Shown: positions 1 to 13,450, counted from the first letter of the stretch. The stretch: 64,000 bases of DNA from Austropuccinia psidii (GCA_023105745.1 JALGQZ010000011.1:33230594-33294593); one strand, 5' to 3'. The notes: generated by a model from the letters alone, not told the origin. A program made the numbers and translations.

Positions 1-1464
1 ATGGGAAAAGTAACATTGTAACATTATATCCACTCTAAATCCATCAAGAAGATTATATTACTAAGAATCACAGTAACAAAATACAGTTCATGTGACACAA
101 GGATCACATGACAGTATCCAATTCAACTCAATACATGAAAGTCCACTCAGAAAACTTAAAAATTACACAACAATACAGGAGCCCAAATAAGACTTATGCA
201 GGCCACATGCATAAGATCTGTACAGTACACAGCCTCAGGATCATCAAATACAACTCAATTCAATTTCAACTAGCTGCATGCAAGGGAAATACACTAAAAC
301 TGTAAACCACACAGCAATTACAGTAATCAAGAATTAAAACCCAAGATATCCCCACATTACACAGCATGACCACCTGGAATTAAATAAATCTTACAAACAA
401 AATTATACAAGGGCTTATTCACATGACACTAACCTCATCCTTTTAATCACCAGCATTAAGGCTATGCAAGCTGACTAAAGCAGTGCAAAACAGAAGTCAC
501 CTGATATTTTTATCAAAAATCCCCACCAAGCAAAACATCTCAACCTTAATTTTGACCAAACAAATGGTGAAATATCTCAGTCATATGACACCATTCTCAA
601 TTTTACACACTAGCATTAATCTCTCAAGGCTGTGCAAGATTACTAATACAGTGTAGCAGATAGGTCATCTGACTTTTGTTACAAAAATCTACACCAGCAA
701 AATTATCTCAAGGGCAAGAATAAAACTTTACATGGAGAGCCCATGGGTACTTCTCACAACATAAAAGGAGGCCTCTCTCTCTCATTTTCTCCTCTTTCCT
801 CATGCCAATAATTATATACCAAGAAGGAGAATAATTATTCATCCCTTACTAGTAGGTTAATCTAGATATTATTATTATTATTATTACATTACATTAAAAG
901 TGATTTATATATAGCTGTAGTTAACAGTAGGTCTGCCTATATTATAAATTCATCTATTAGTGAAATACTCATACTCAACAAAGTATTTATATTAAACTCT
1001 TCTCACTAGAAGAAAATCCATATCACTATTATTATTATCACAAAATATATATTTAACATATTATCAAAATTATTTATCAATTACACTTATTTAAAATATC
1101 AAACAATATTATTATATTATCACTATACTAAGATTTTCTCCTATTGAGCTATTATCCATTAAACAAAATACCTTCAACAAAGAAAACAACTTAAAATCAC
1201 CACTCAGTACTATTATATCTATTATTTATCTACTCAATTATTATCTTATCATCTTGAAATCACCTACAAATCTATTTATTTAAAGTTATTATTATTTTAT
1301 CATTAGTCTGATTATTGAATAGGTCTGATAGAGACTGCTGAAAAGTCTTCTCTAGTTGTAAAGCCACAATCTTAAATATTGATTTGTGAGCTCTGTAGGG
1401 AGATTGTTTAGTATATTCAGAGGGGCAGCTAAAACACCATTAGCACCCTTGGTTACAGGATTAA
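1..1464. other. Unassigned AT-rich sequence, possibly decayed LTR or leader
   Basis: No gene is recognised. The segment holds a diverged direct repeat (listed separately), an ATAAAAGGAGGCC motif near 762-775 followed by a CT-rich stretch, as is seen at LTR promoters, and an ATT microsatellite around 867-887. A short open stretch at about 1395-1490 reads like degraded retrotransposon protein but I cannot place it. The similarity of the TATA-like block to those in the other LTRs hints that this is an old LTR of another family, but no terminal TG..CA or target duplication was found. Confidence 0.35.
423..715. repeat. Diverged direct repeat, two copies about 162 bp apart
   Basis: The segments beginning ATGACACTAACCTC (423) and ATGACACCATTCTC (585) align over about 120-130 bp. 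Shared blocks include AGCATTAA, a CAAG-containing block, a GTCA(C/T)CTGA block and a final ATCTCAA. The two copies differ by many substitutions and small indels, so the duplication is old. It does not look coding. Confidence 0.5.
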
Positions 1465-3053
1465 TTCAGCAATTCAAAACTGTTTACCTGTGATTTCCCC
1501 CTCAAGGACTGCCTTATCCAATCCCACACTAAAAGGAGTTCCACACTATTAAAACAAAAGTACAGGAGTCCTGAACTAGAAAGCCAATTGGAAGAGCCAT
1601 GGCTCAAAAACTTCAGAGAGAATAGATTTTTTCTGATAGATGATCTACTATACCATAGGGAAAAACACACAAGTGCCCTGGTAATAATAAATAGAGAACA
1701 TATTTCCCTGATACTACAGGAATGCCATGACTGCCCATACATGGGACATATGAGTGAAGAGAGAACTAAGGAAAGAGTCTTTAGCACAGCTTGGTGGCCA
1801 AAGTGGGAACAAGACTTGAGTGAATACATCAACACTTGTACCAGATGCCAGAAAGCCAACAGAAGTCATGGCAAAAGATATGGATTACTCCAGAGTATAG
1901 AAGAGCCCAAACACCCCTGGGAAATAATAAACATGGATTGGGTAACAGGCCTGGTCCCTGGAGGGAAGGACAGCTTTAATGCATGCCTAGTAGTAGTAGA
2001 CAGGTACAGCAAGAGTGTCAGATGTCTCCCCTGTCACAAAGAGGACACAGCAATGGACACAGCCATATTGTTCTGGAACAATGTGATAGCTAACTGTGGA
2101 GTTCCAAGAATCATAATTACTGACAGAGACCCTAAATTCACATCAGAATTTTGGACCAATCTATATGAGATGCTGGGAACCAAACTAGCATTCTCCACAG
2201 CTTACCATCCACAAACAGATGGTCTAGCAGAAAGAATGATCCAAACATTGGAAGACATCATTAGAAGGTTTTGTGCATATGGCATGGAATATAAAGACAA
2301 TGAGGGATATACCCATGACTGGGTAACCCTCCTACCAGCTGTACAATTGGCATACAACACAAGTGTACACTCAGTGACAGGAAAATCCCCTGCCACATTA
2401 GAGAAAGGATGGAACCCACTACTCCCAGTAGACTACTTGAAGAAGAACCTCCTCTCAGTACACCCCACAGCTAAGGACTTCCACACAATGTGGAAGACTG
2501 CCTGTGAAAAAGCAGAGCAATGTGTGGCTGAAGCCAAATTATATAACAAACAGAGACATGACAAAAGTCACCAAGAACCTGATTTCAAAGAAGGAGACCA
2601 AGTTCTAATCTCAACTCTCAACTTCAACAACCTAAGAGGACCCAAGAAGATGAGAGACTCATTCATAGGACCATTCACCATTATTAAATTAATAGGAAAG
2701 AATGCAGTAGAAGTCAACCTGACCAAAGAGTTCTCTAGGAAACACCCAGTTTTCCCTGTGAGCCTGGTCAAACCTTATCACCAGACAGATGAGGAGAAAT
2801 TCCCTGACAGGAAGAAGACAGTCACCCATGAAAGATTGGTAGAGGAAGATGACTCACCTGGACCAGTGAAAAAGATCATTAAAGCCAGGAAAATAAGAAT
2901 CAATGGGAAAGACAACAGGCAATACCTGGTTAGATTTAAGAATCAACCAGCAGATAAAGACAAATGGTTAACTGAGAAAGAAATCCCAGATGGACAAATA
3001 CACCTCAGAAGATTCAGAGCCTCCAGGAGGGCTGAAGAGTCTCATCAATGATG
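1465..3053 (+). pseudogene. Ty3/Gypsy Pol 3' fragment: integrase plus chromodomain-like tail (element A)
   Basis: This is the C-terminal part of a Gypsy polyprotein, cut off at the 5' side: the frame opens only after a stop at 1462-1464, and protease, RT and RNase H are missing. Counting residues from TTG 1588 (there is no true start), a zinc-binding H2C2 region shows H46, H54, C84 and C87. The integrase catalytic triad D117, D179, E215 has the canonical 35-residue D-to-E spacing. A GPF motif lies near 361 and a chromodomain-like block at about 428-470. No internal stop is present, which makes this the best preserved integrase in the window. It is followed directly by a polypurine tract and the 3' LTR. 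It would insert element cDNA into the host genome, but as a fragment it cannot be mobile by itself. Confidence 0.9.
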
Positions 3054-3064
3054 AGCCTTCTTTT

Positions 3065-3073
3065 GAGGGAGGG
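3065..3073 (+). other. Polypurine tract of element A
   Basis: The run GAGGGAGGG ends 2 nt before the LTR TGTCAG terminus. That is the expected place for the primer of plus-strand DNA synthesis in an LTR retrotransposon. Confidence 0.75.
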
Positions 3074-3075
3074 TA

Positions 3076-4560
3076 TGTCAGCCTGTGACTCAAAACAGAG
3101 CACTAGCATGACATCCAACATACCATAAATAATGGTATGACAAGTATTGAACAAACATAGTCAATACAGGTAATAATTAAGAGAAAACAATCCTCTTATA
3201 TTAAACACCAACCTTATCCAAACAGAATAAGGAAACCTAGAGGAGAATAAACAAGTCAAAACCCTTATTTTCACCTCTCATCTAGCTTATGCATATTTAA
3301 GTTATCCTATACCAAAATGGTATTTTTCTTAAAGCTCATATAGAGTGCTACACAATGATATCATCCATGTTGTTGTAACACCACTACAACTGGAGATACC
3401 ATATAACCTCATTTTCAAAACCAAGTCCCCCTGAAAGTCAAAGAGGGCTTGTACAAAACTGTACAAAAGTATCAACAAGAGCTTTAATTTGAGACACCTT
3501 AGACCTCTGTATCTCTTAAATTGACTGAGGGATCTTGGTTCAAAGGTTTAATAACCAAAATACAGATATTCTGAAAATAAGAAAATAAACAAACCCCTGT
3601 ATCTTTGGCATACACTCATACAACTGTACAGTGTCATATACCAAACTGTAGGGCTAATCAAGCCCTACAAAGCTGTATCACCAGAATACAGATATCTTCC
3701 AAATTGAAGAAGATATCTAGCATGGAAGTTTTTGAAGCCTCATACTGATGTACAAAATTACATCCAACAACTTAAAACCCTTATAACTTTTGCTATTTGC
3801 AAGAAGGGTAAACATGAAGCATACCAAATTGAAGAGCTCATTAAGCCCTTCAATTCTGTGCTCTTAGTTTCTTGATATCTCAAAAACTGACTGAGATATC
3901 TTGGTTGGAAGTATTTTGACCAATACTGGTCTGTACCAAACCTGTACCAACCAGTACAGCCTTGATACTTAAAATAATGGTTATTTAAAGCTTAAACCCG
4001 CCCAGAATGACCAATATTGATCATACAGACACCAGAACAACGTCATCCAAGTGCTGACGTGGCAGGTGAAAAGTTTTTTCACCCTGTATTGATCCAGAAT
4101 GATCATTTGTGGTTCCAAAACCACAATTCTGTCTATATTGACGTCAGAATTGAGGATCTAGAACCACAGACTGACCACTGGAGTGAGAATTTTCACTCCC
4201 CTGACGTGTGAAGAGTTAATGACTCTTTACAGTCTTGGAAGATATAAAAAGGAGGGTTTTTTCCTTGAAAACCCATCATCTTATCTTACCTTACCATTAT
4301 TCTTACGTGACAAGACTGTTATTCATCAGTAGTGTCCTTAGAATTATTTAAGATATAATTAGAATATAATTATTGTAGTGTTTCTTTACAGTCAAAGATA
4401 TTAGAGCATTGCAACCCAGGTCCTCAATAGACTCATCACCACTGTTACCACGTAGCAGTAGGACCTGAAGATTTCATTTTTTATTTATCTTGACATGTCA
4501 CAGTCATAGTACTAGCTTGTATTTACTATTTTTAAGCTACTACATAGACTCACCCTGACA
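3076..4560 (+). repeat. 3' LTR of element A (1485 bp)
   Basis: The repeat starts with TGTCAG and ends with CTGACA, a perfect 6-bp terminal inverted repeat. It sits 23 bp after the integrase stop codon, behind a polypurine tract. Its sequence is unrelated to the B, C and D family LTRs here. No second copy is in the window, so the 5' LTR lies upstream, was lost, or the element is truncated. It abuts an LTR scrap of another family at 4561, as if A had landed in it. Confidence 0.8.
4040..4250 (+). promoter_or_regulatory. LTR A promoter: clustered TGACGT motifs and TATA box
   Basis: Four TGACGT or ACGTCA hits fall within about 170 bp (4040-4045, 4055-4060, a full palindromic TGACGTCA at 4139-4146, and 4202-4207). 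A near-palindromic GAGTTAATGACTC lies at about 4213-4225 and TATAAAAA at 4243-4250. TGACGTCA is the classic ATF/CREB-type bZIP site. The order, bZIP sites then TATA, fits a U3 promoter driving the retrotransposon. Function is inferred from motifs only. Confidence 0.55.
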
Positions 4561-4644
4561 ATTATGGTTTATTCATAGTAAAGAATTCATTTTAATATTA
4601 ATTGTGGCCTATTTGGGTATGTAAAATACACCTCAAGCCTCAAA
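4561..4644 (-). repeat. Terminal scrap of a C-family LTR
   Basis: The sequence around 4600-4644 (TTGTGGCCTATTTGGGTATG and onward) matches the reverse complement of the first ~85 bp of the C-family LTR, ending GCCTCAAA where intact copies have GGCTCACA. The rest of that LTR is missing where element A begins, so this is what remains of an older LTR disrupted at the junction with A. Confidence 0.7.
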
Positions 4645-7600
4645 CCATTTGTATATATCTTCTTATTTCAAGAATTGAATTTGAAAATAAATTCTTATAA
4701 AACAATTAACCTTAAGACTTTTGGGGATAGAATCTGTTATATGACTTGGGAAGAAATATTATTTGATTCAAATTAACTCCCATTTTATTTCTATCTATTG
4801 AGAAATATGTAACAGCAATTGTATTCTACATTTTTTGAAACCTCAGTATAATATTCTTTCCAGATTATTTAGAAGCATTTCAGGAGGAATAAGACTCTAT
4901 AGCTAAGAAATCTTTCAGTAAGAGACTCTTCATTAATGATGCTTGAATGGGTAATTTTGAGAATAGTTTAAGAAGATCAAATGAAGAGGTACTATAATTA
5001 CATTGATTTTTGATGAAATTGAAATGAGAACAATAGAAATATTTTGATCAAATTGCCCATCAAAAATGATTGAGTTTTATTTTATATAAGTTAGATGCAA
5101 TGATGATGGGAAATATGTATGAACACAAAATAATTCTTTGAATTCATTTTAAACTTATAGATATAGATTTATACAAGAAAACACCATTCAGAATAAATAT
5201 TTTATGAGAGATTAGGAAAAAGGAAGTTTTCATTGGAAGTGATATCAGAAATAGTACTCCATGAGAATATTATTTCTCTGATTTTTGAGCCCTTCATTCT
5301 TTTTGAAAAAACTTTGTGGAAGAAATTATTATTAAAATATTATGGGCACCACATAATATCTGTAGATTGGGGTGAAGGGTCTTCTAATATAAAATATTTG
5401 GCTTTGAAAGATGGTCGAATGGTCACAAAAAGGTTAGAGCCACTTACAAAGAAAGAAAGAAAATAGGGTAGAACCAGGTCGAACCTTCTACACATGCCAG
5501 AAAAGATAGAGTCTTTTTGCATGGCTATTTGGCCCTCACTACAAGTTATTAATGATACTTGGGAATACCAGGGCTACCATGGGCGTGCAAATATCACATA
5601 TATTGTGGAGTGAATATATAGACACATTCCCTGGATAAACTTCAGCATTCATTTAGTCCCTAATTTGAATTTACCATTGTGAGAATATATTTATCATATT
5701 TCCAAATTAGAAGGGCCCCAAATTTAAGCATATATATAATGCACAAGCTTAGATAGCTCTTAATGTTTAAGCCAATATTAATTTTAAGAATTTGTGAGTC
5801 TATATATTGAGAAATAAAATCAATATTTTTCTAAATAATATGTATTTAGGAATCACAATAAATAATAATCCATTTATTTCATCCAATAAGCTATAATTTA
5901 AAGAGTATCTATGAGAGAATATTGAATAAATTTCCATCTGATTTGGAGATTTGAAATCTCAGTTCATTTTTATTGTCATGTGAATCTATATAATCTGAAA
6001 ATTACTTAAGTATATATGACACAATAGATTCATAATAGTTCTCTCATTTTTGTACTATTTGAGATTTTTTATTTCTACTGAATCAAATCAAAATTAAAAA
6101 ATATATATGCTTCAAAAAGGCTTCTTTACTAATAGAAATGGGAAGAAAATATTCGAAATGAAACCATGTAAATATTATCAACTTTCAAGTCTTTTTAGGT
6201 TATTTTTGCTTTAATTCTCTTACTACACAAAGAAGAACAGATCTTATCCCCTTATCAATTGTGAATTTAAGACTTCCAATTCAATATTTTCAGAACTTGA
6301 ACTTATTTAATATTCAAATAGGGGTTGAAGACATAAAAGAAGCTTTTACAAGAACTATTCTCATACAATAGAGAGTTTATGAGCCTTAAGTATTTTAGAA
6401 TTTCAATATTCAAAACAGAAATATATGATACAATATAAATTTCATTTTTATTGATAATTTTTTACTATATGGGGAATCATGAAGAATATTTGGTTCATAT
6501 GGCCATTAATTTATTCCAAGAAAAGCCAAGAAAGGAATTCTTCGCATAGAAAAATAATACAATAATCAATAATATACTCTTCAGATTTTTTTGGCCGTAG
6601 TTTTATTGAATATATTACTCAAAATAGTTATTTTTGATAGGGAATATGATAAAAGGGGGGTTTTGTTGTTTAAAGTATTTTTTTAAGAAATGATAGGAAT
6701 AGTGCATCCAAGATCTTTCATAAGTCATTCAGTAAGTAGAGCTTATATAACTCTTTATTGAGGATTCATAATTTGCATGATTCTGAGCTCAATTATTAAT
6801 CATAGTTTTGAATTAATGAGTTAATATTCAATCACATTCAATAAAATTAATCTTAAAAGAAGATATTTGCGTCTATTTCGACTATTTGGAGGGTTTTCCC
6901 TTTGCGCTTAAGAAAAATGTTTTTCAGAAAACTAATGAACTAAATACTTCCACATATGTTTCCTTAGTTATCTTGAGTTTTTTATGGATCTATTGATAAT
7001 ATTACTATTAAGAAAGGGAACTATAAGTTTAACTACTAGAAATATGGTAAGAATCCCTCATAGCTACAAATTAAAATACATAATTTATAAATTACTCTAC
7101 TACTTTTCATATACTACTATTGAACTAACAGAAAGAATTAATTCTCTATTAGGTCCAATTTCAGAAGATATAATTGAATATTTTTAATGAAATCATGATA
7201 GATTGATTCAGAATAATGATAATATTTTTGAGAATATTTATGATCAGGAATGTATGAAGAAAACTAAACAGAGGCAAAATGCTTAACACATAATAATAAA
7301 AGTAGTAGCTAACATTAGATATAGGTTCAAGTAAATATTACACATAAAAATATGCCATTTGAAAATAGAAAGCCTTCAAAACCACCAAAATATAAGTTTT
7401 GATAAAGGTTTTCCACAGATAAATGTTTAGGCCTGAATTCTAAACTTGAAACAAAAATGAATGATTCCAAGAATTAAGCATAAATACTATATCAAATAGT
7501 GATATCATTTTATTTAAGAACTTTCTAAATATTTGTAACTATTCAAAATTTTGAAGATTTTTGTAATTTCAATATTATTAAGAGATGAAAATTTGAGAAA

Positions 7601-9393
7601 AGGAGATTCAAAAGGCTCTTTTTGATTATTCAAAACAGTGCACAGAGGTTTGAAAGGGAGTAGAATAAAATGAAAAGTAATGAAAAATATCTTTACTCAT
7701 TTCCATTTATTATCTGACAACATTTTCCCACAGATAATTATCCTATTTACTTAATTGGGTAATTTAACATGTATAACAATAGATTCATTTCTTATATGTG
7801 CTTAGTTAGATAACATAAGTCTTCCTTAAATTTTAATTAATAATTATATTTTTGATAGTATAGATTTTCTTCTTGAATTGCAGATGGTATTATCAGTAAA
7901 GATCTAAAGATCTTGTCTTTGATACAAAACCTTCAGAATGAAATTTTTGTTAAGGATTTATGATGATGGTGGGAGCCAATCTTTAGTTTTTAATTAAGGA
8001 AAATAATATATATTGCGAAATTGGTACTCAATTATTCAAGAAAATCTATCTAGAATTCTATTTTTACTGAATTTTCTATCATTTTCCACATAATGAAGGC
8101 CTATGACTAATATAAAATACTTTTTTACAAGGATTTTATTCATATAAGAGCCCAAAATAAGGATAATTGAGCTATTTTTGGATAGTTACGGAGAAGATGA
8201 TTATTTCCTCTTTAGTATATCAAAAACATAGTGTTTCACTATTCTGGATCTGGAATTTGGTATCTATGTTACAAATTTTCTTAGCTTAATAAGTCAAGGC
8301 ATAGATAAACTAACTTCTTGAGGGCTGTTCACACCTCATGAATCCTCAGATATGAGGTACCCTAGCTCCCTCCACTATTTCTTTATCTCCTATAACAGCT
8401 TATGAGGTAATATAGCTATTAAATGCCTTAATAACTCTAATAAACAAGAAAAAACCAAAGCTTTATTTACAAAGGAAATGGATTCAAGTCTTGAAAGTGT
8501 GTAGAGCATGAAGAAAACTGTCAATCCAATATTTGTGTCTTTGTGCTTGAATTTTTATGATAATGAAAAAAGGAATATTCTATGGGTTTTTTGATTTTGT
8601 ATTGTAAATGAAGGCTTCAAGTGTCTGGTATTTTGAAAACTGATAGAGTTAAACTTATATTATACAGACTATGAACCTACTTCAGGTGGCTTTGTCTAGA
8701 GATCCAAGGATTTCCTCAAACAATGAGATGGTGGATTGTTTGTTATCTGAAGTAGCAGCCTAAATACCATTAAAATTAAATTTTCATTGATTTCAAAATT
8801 GAAAATAAAGCTATTTTGGTGAAAAGCTTCTCTATTATAGGTTTTGTTTGAAAAGAAACAAGATAGTATGAGTATAAAGTATCTCTAAAGAGATATGAGA
8901 TAGCTTCCATGTATTATAGATTTTTTGATGAGACTTATTTGATTTTTACTAGAGCTCAATAATTAGTCACTTTAAAATTCATATAGAAGACTTACCCCAT
9001 GAGTGAATCCTTTGGAATGTAGACTGGACACAGTAAGGAAACAATATAAATTTTGGACGGATATGATCCTCAACTTGGATATTAAATTTTTTGAATAATT
9101 CTTCAAGATTATTGGAGAAAAAATACAATAAGAAAGATCTTCTCATTGTAAAATTTCTTTGAATATCAGAATTCCTCAGCTAAAAAGGCTGAGATGACTC
9201 ATTATAGAGTTAGATCATTTGATACTTACAATTCTTTGTTCTACATAAATTCATGCAAAAGTGAAAGATAATTTGGAAGTCTTACCAGATAATAGAAAGA
9301 AAGTATATTGAATAAATCAATATCAATTATTTTGAGTTTGTGGAGTTTATATATGAAAAATTGAAATATCTTAATCTTTTGGAAGTAAAAACT
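4645..9393. other. AT-rich intergenic stretch with no recognisable feature
   Basis: Only short chance open frames occur (for example 5233-5466), with no conserved motif, splice structure or codon pattern that I trust. No LTR ends, tRNA or tandem array were found. CpG is scarce. It is most likely decayed repeat or intergenic DNA. Confidence 0.5.
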
Positions 9394-9398
9394 CTTTG

Positions 9399-11316
9399 CG
9401 TAAGATGTATCTATGAAGCTTTTGATAATATCACTGTTAATAAATAGTACTGTTACTGTTCTTATGAAATATAATGAGTAAATCTATTATAACCACAAGT
9501 AAATAATTAATTTACTAATTATTTCTTTTAATTTTTATACACTACCAGTGATTATGGAAGTAAGCAATATTTTTCTACTAGACTAAATAACAAGGAGCAT
9601 TATCAATAAAACTTATTAAAACAATATAAAAAATATTTTGAGTAATAATTATCTTGAGCAAGAATAATTATGATAAATTCTTGAAGATACTAAAAGCTTA
9701 GAGAAAAAACTTTAAGAATTTATCAAAACACTCACTAATACTCCAAAAATATGTTGATAGGAATTGGAAGAGCCATTTGATCGATTATTTGTAGATTCAA
9801 AGGATCAAAATTGATTTATAAGAGTAATGCAAAAATACAAAAGTTGAAAACCATTGGAAATTGCTTATGTATTTGATTTAATGTATTTCTGAGTGATTTG
9901 GAAAGATAAAAATACTTAAAATTCTTTTTTAACCAATACTTACTTGTTGGTCCTAATGATGATATTGAATAATAAGATGATGATTGGAAAAAACAAAATA
10001 GTAGGCCTATTTTAAGTATAAAACATCTTAAAGAGGCCTTCCATTGAGAAAAATAAAAAATTAGTGGGTGAGAAAACGTTTCCTCAATTGGTTTAAAGAT
10101 TACATCACTTTTGGTCAAGTGAAATTACCATAATCATTTAATTAAGTTAATTTATGCAGCTACCAACCCATTTATGGTTAATAAATAAAGTAGTAATAAC
10201 TGATATTATTATTATATTTCAAAATAAACATGTTTTTCTAAAAGCTATCAATGTTATTGGAAATTTCATGACAGGTTACATTGCCTGTGAGTTTTTTAAG
10301 CTTCAGTGTTTCACATGAAATCATCAAAAAAGGACTCTAAGTAAATATTTCAATTGAGCTATAAATTAATAGTTATCTTTTGAATTTAGGATGTATTATC
10401 CCTTTATCTCTTGGTCCTGAAGGCTTAAGAAGCATTAATTCAGAATTGTATCTTTAATGAATTTTTGAAGTTTCTACCTTATTTCTATTCAGAAAAGCAA
10501 ACAGTATGGTTACAGCTAGCTTCTATGAGGAAGTTTAATGGATACTAGTCCAAAATAGGCTTTAATACTATTTTATTATCAATTTAAATGGTTGCAGGAG
10601 TCACAGTTGCTAATTACCTCCTTGTAATTTCAAAATCACAGCTTATTTGCTATTTTCTCATGATTTAAGGTCATTTTGACTTGGTGACCAGGTTCCAATA
10701 AGGTTTTAGAAGATTAATTGGGCCAAACGCAGCCATATATACTAGATTTTGAGCTGACCATTCCCAAGAGGCCTCAGAATTTGGGTACCCTGGCTCTCTT
10801 TGATGTCTTTTGTACTCCTTTCCTATTTTGACATCAAAAATCCTAATTTAGGCATCAAGACTGATATCTCCTATAGGTTTATTAAATGTTTAAGTAAGAA
10901 TAAAGTTATTTTGAGTGTCACAAACATGCATAACACTCTTCTTAGGGTATATGTAACATTTTATTTCTCACCTTCCCATTATTTTTGTATCAAATTGAGA
11001 AAAACAAAAATTCTCAAAATTATTTTATGTGGTATTGGAGATGTGGTGTTGAAGTATTTTCCATATTACCACCTCATAGAGTTAATTTAAGATTATTCAC
11101 CCTATGGAGTCACCCTAGGTAAATTTTTGTGTCAAATTCAAATCTGGCCTTGAATCCATGGATTTACTCACACAAAAAAGCTATTCAGCTTTCCTCAAAT
11201 GAGAAAATGATGAATTTTGGATATATGCATGACTTATGGGTTATGCGTGATTAAAAAGTCATTTGTAGTATATTTTTGGCCTACTTGGGCATGTAAAATA
11301 TACCTCAAGGCTCACA
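9399..11316 (-). repeat. Solo LTR, C family (1918 bp)
   Basis: Read on the minus strand it starts TGTGAGCCTTGAGG and ends with the CTTACA-type terminus (one change, CGTAAG on the plus strand at 9399). It aligns along its length with the LTRs at 32307-34180 and 40616-42524, including the AACCCATTTATGGTTA block and the AGGCCTTC block. Flanks are a perfect 5-bp duplication CTTTG (9394-9398 and 11317-11321). A solo LTR is the usual product of recombination between the two LTRs of one insertion. Small open frames inside it are not genes. Confidence 0.88.
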
Positions 11317-11625
11317 CTTTGTATTGAGAGCTTTCAAGCTGATGAAAATATAATATTTTTCAATGAAATAAGAACCTGTATGTTAGTGCCTTCAACACCC
11401 TAAAGAATCTTTCAAAAAATTATTTTCAAAGGGAATTTTCAAATGTATTCTATAACTCTTCCCCCCTCAAAAAAAGCCTGAGTTAAAAGGGTGTAAGTAT
11501 GATTAATATTACACAAAAGAAATCATTTTTCACAATTTCTATTGTAATGGAAACTTATCTATACTGTAGATTATCTTGAATTGATAAGGATTTTTTGTTC
11601 TCTTTAAAAGTATCACCAAGAAAAT

Positions 11626-13450
11626 TGTAAGGTGCGGATATGAAACTTTGATTAAAAATCAAGTACTTTTCCTGTCCTCAAAATTTGTATAAGGCAAAAA
11701 AACAATTAAAAATAGTAAAAAATATTATTTTTAAGAGAAAACACGCCAATTTTACTGTTTATAACTTTATTAGTATAAAACAATAATATTATAAAGATTT
11801 ATTGTTTTACCAACAATAAAAATTTATCCAAAAATACTCTACAAGAGATATTTAAGGCTACAAAAGAAATTTCTTCAAGAGCAATTTCAATTGGAATTAA
11901 TTGAGCAAAGAACTGCAAGCAATTAATTAAAGAAAAAATTCTTTAAAAATAAAATTAAAGAGAAAACATGCCCAAAAGTGACCAGAGTGAATTTGGAAAC
12001 AAAGTGACAAAGTTTACAGTGATGAAAGATGCTTTAATTCACTTTTGGGGTGGTTCAGCGGTAAAAATGATTATAAGAGTTACAAACAATGATTATAATG
12101 ATTTTTTCACGTGGTTAAAAGGTTTAAAATGGTTTAAAAATGGTGGTTTGAATCTTTGATTGATTGGTTTAACAGTGTTTAAACTAATTAATAAAAGGAA
12201 ACGATTCTAACATGAAGAGAAAAGTGGGGCAAAGAAGACATTCTTTTATAGCCATCAATTCTCTTACTCCAAAAGTAAAATTTACTCTTGTCAGTCGTGA
12301 AAAACAGTCTGACAACAGAAAAGCCAATTATGGCATCATTGAACCCTGGTTTAGACCAAAAAGGGCTGGTTTAAGCCATTTTTAGCCATTTTAGACCCTT
12401 AAATCAGCCATTACTATAGCAATACCAGGCCTAGAGCCTTCAAACACGTCAGAATGTGTGTCAGAGGCGTAGAAACCAGTTAAAACTGTTTTTACTATGA
12501 TTGTTTTATCTTAAGGGTAGTTTTACCCTCTTGGCAACAGCTAAAACTACCCCAGTTGGTATCAAAACCTCATCATCAATTGAGTCCACAGACCCTGTAA
12601 CTCAATTCCAGGCCAAAAGTGATGAGCTTTTGCGTGAATTTTGACATCCCATGCCTGTCAGCAAGGATTTTGGGGGTCTAGCTCCCCCTTAGAGCTGGAG
12701 TTCCTTTTCCCACCCAAATTTAATCTTTCCAATTTATTTTTCCTCTAATTGCTCATCATGTATTATACTTATAGTTTACATATGTAATTCAATTGAATTG
12801 TACAGTACAATACAGTAATAATTGATACCTCATATGTAAATCAAAGTTCACTTATGTAATACATGCGCACATTTTGACATTTCAATTGAATTCAATTGGA
12901 AATACTTTAATTCCTCATAACTTCTAAGCTAAACACAACACCTCAATTTTAACACAAAAATTGATGGTTAACACCACATGTGGTGTGAATTAAATTGAAG
13001 TTTTGAGGATTTTCAACTTTTGTATTGAAAATACTAAAAACTTAATTTAAACTTATTTAGAGTTGAGTTACAAGAATTTCACTCAGAGGTCACCCCACCT
13101 GATTTTTTATGAGGAATCCAATGGTGAAATAATTTTTATATGTTTATTTATTGGATAAAAAGTTATAATAATTTTTATTTAACTTTTTTCCAAATTTATT
13201 TATTTTTCACAATTTTGTTAAAATTTCATTTTTACTTAATTTTTTCAAGTATAAATGTAATTTTACAATTCCAAAATTTAATGTAATTTTATTTTTAAAT
13301 TGTAATTAAGTTTTTTATTTTGAATATAATTTTATATTTATATTTTGATTTTTCTTTTAATAATATAAATAAATTTATTTTATTTATATTTATAGGTTAA
13401 TTTTGTATTTGTGGTCTTTTGGGTATATGAAACTACCTCTAAGGCTCACA
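11626..13450 (-). repeat. 3' LTR of element B (1825 bp)
   Basis: Plus-strand boundaries are TGTAAGGTG at 11626 and AAGGCTCACA ending 13450. It matches 19870-21654 and the solo LTR at 28918-30759. It contains perfect palindromes ACACCACATGTGGTGT (12971-12986) and CAATTGAATTCAATTG (12883-12898). Confidence 0.93.

Noticed and set aside
5233..5466. 77-codon plus-strand frame in the left AT-rich stretch
   Set aside because: Isolated, no motif, no splice context, and a competing frame on the other strand; treated as chance.
5463..5500. tRNA-like GTCGAACC string
   Set aside because: No cloverleaf could be folded around it by eye; no tRNA is claimed anywhere.
9816..11090. Open frames of ~100 codons on both strands
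   Set aside because: They lie wholly inside the solo LTR at 9399-11316 and have no conserved protein features.
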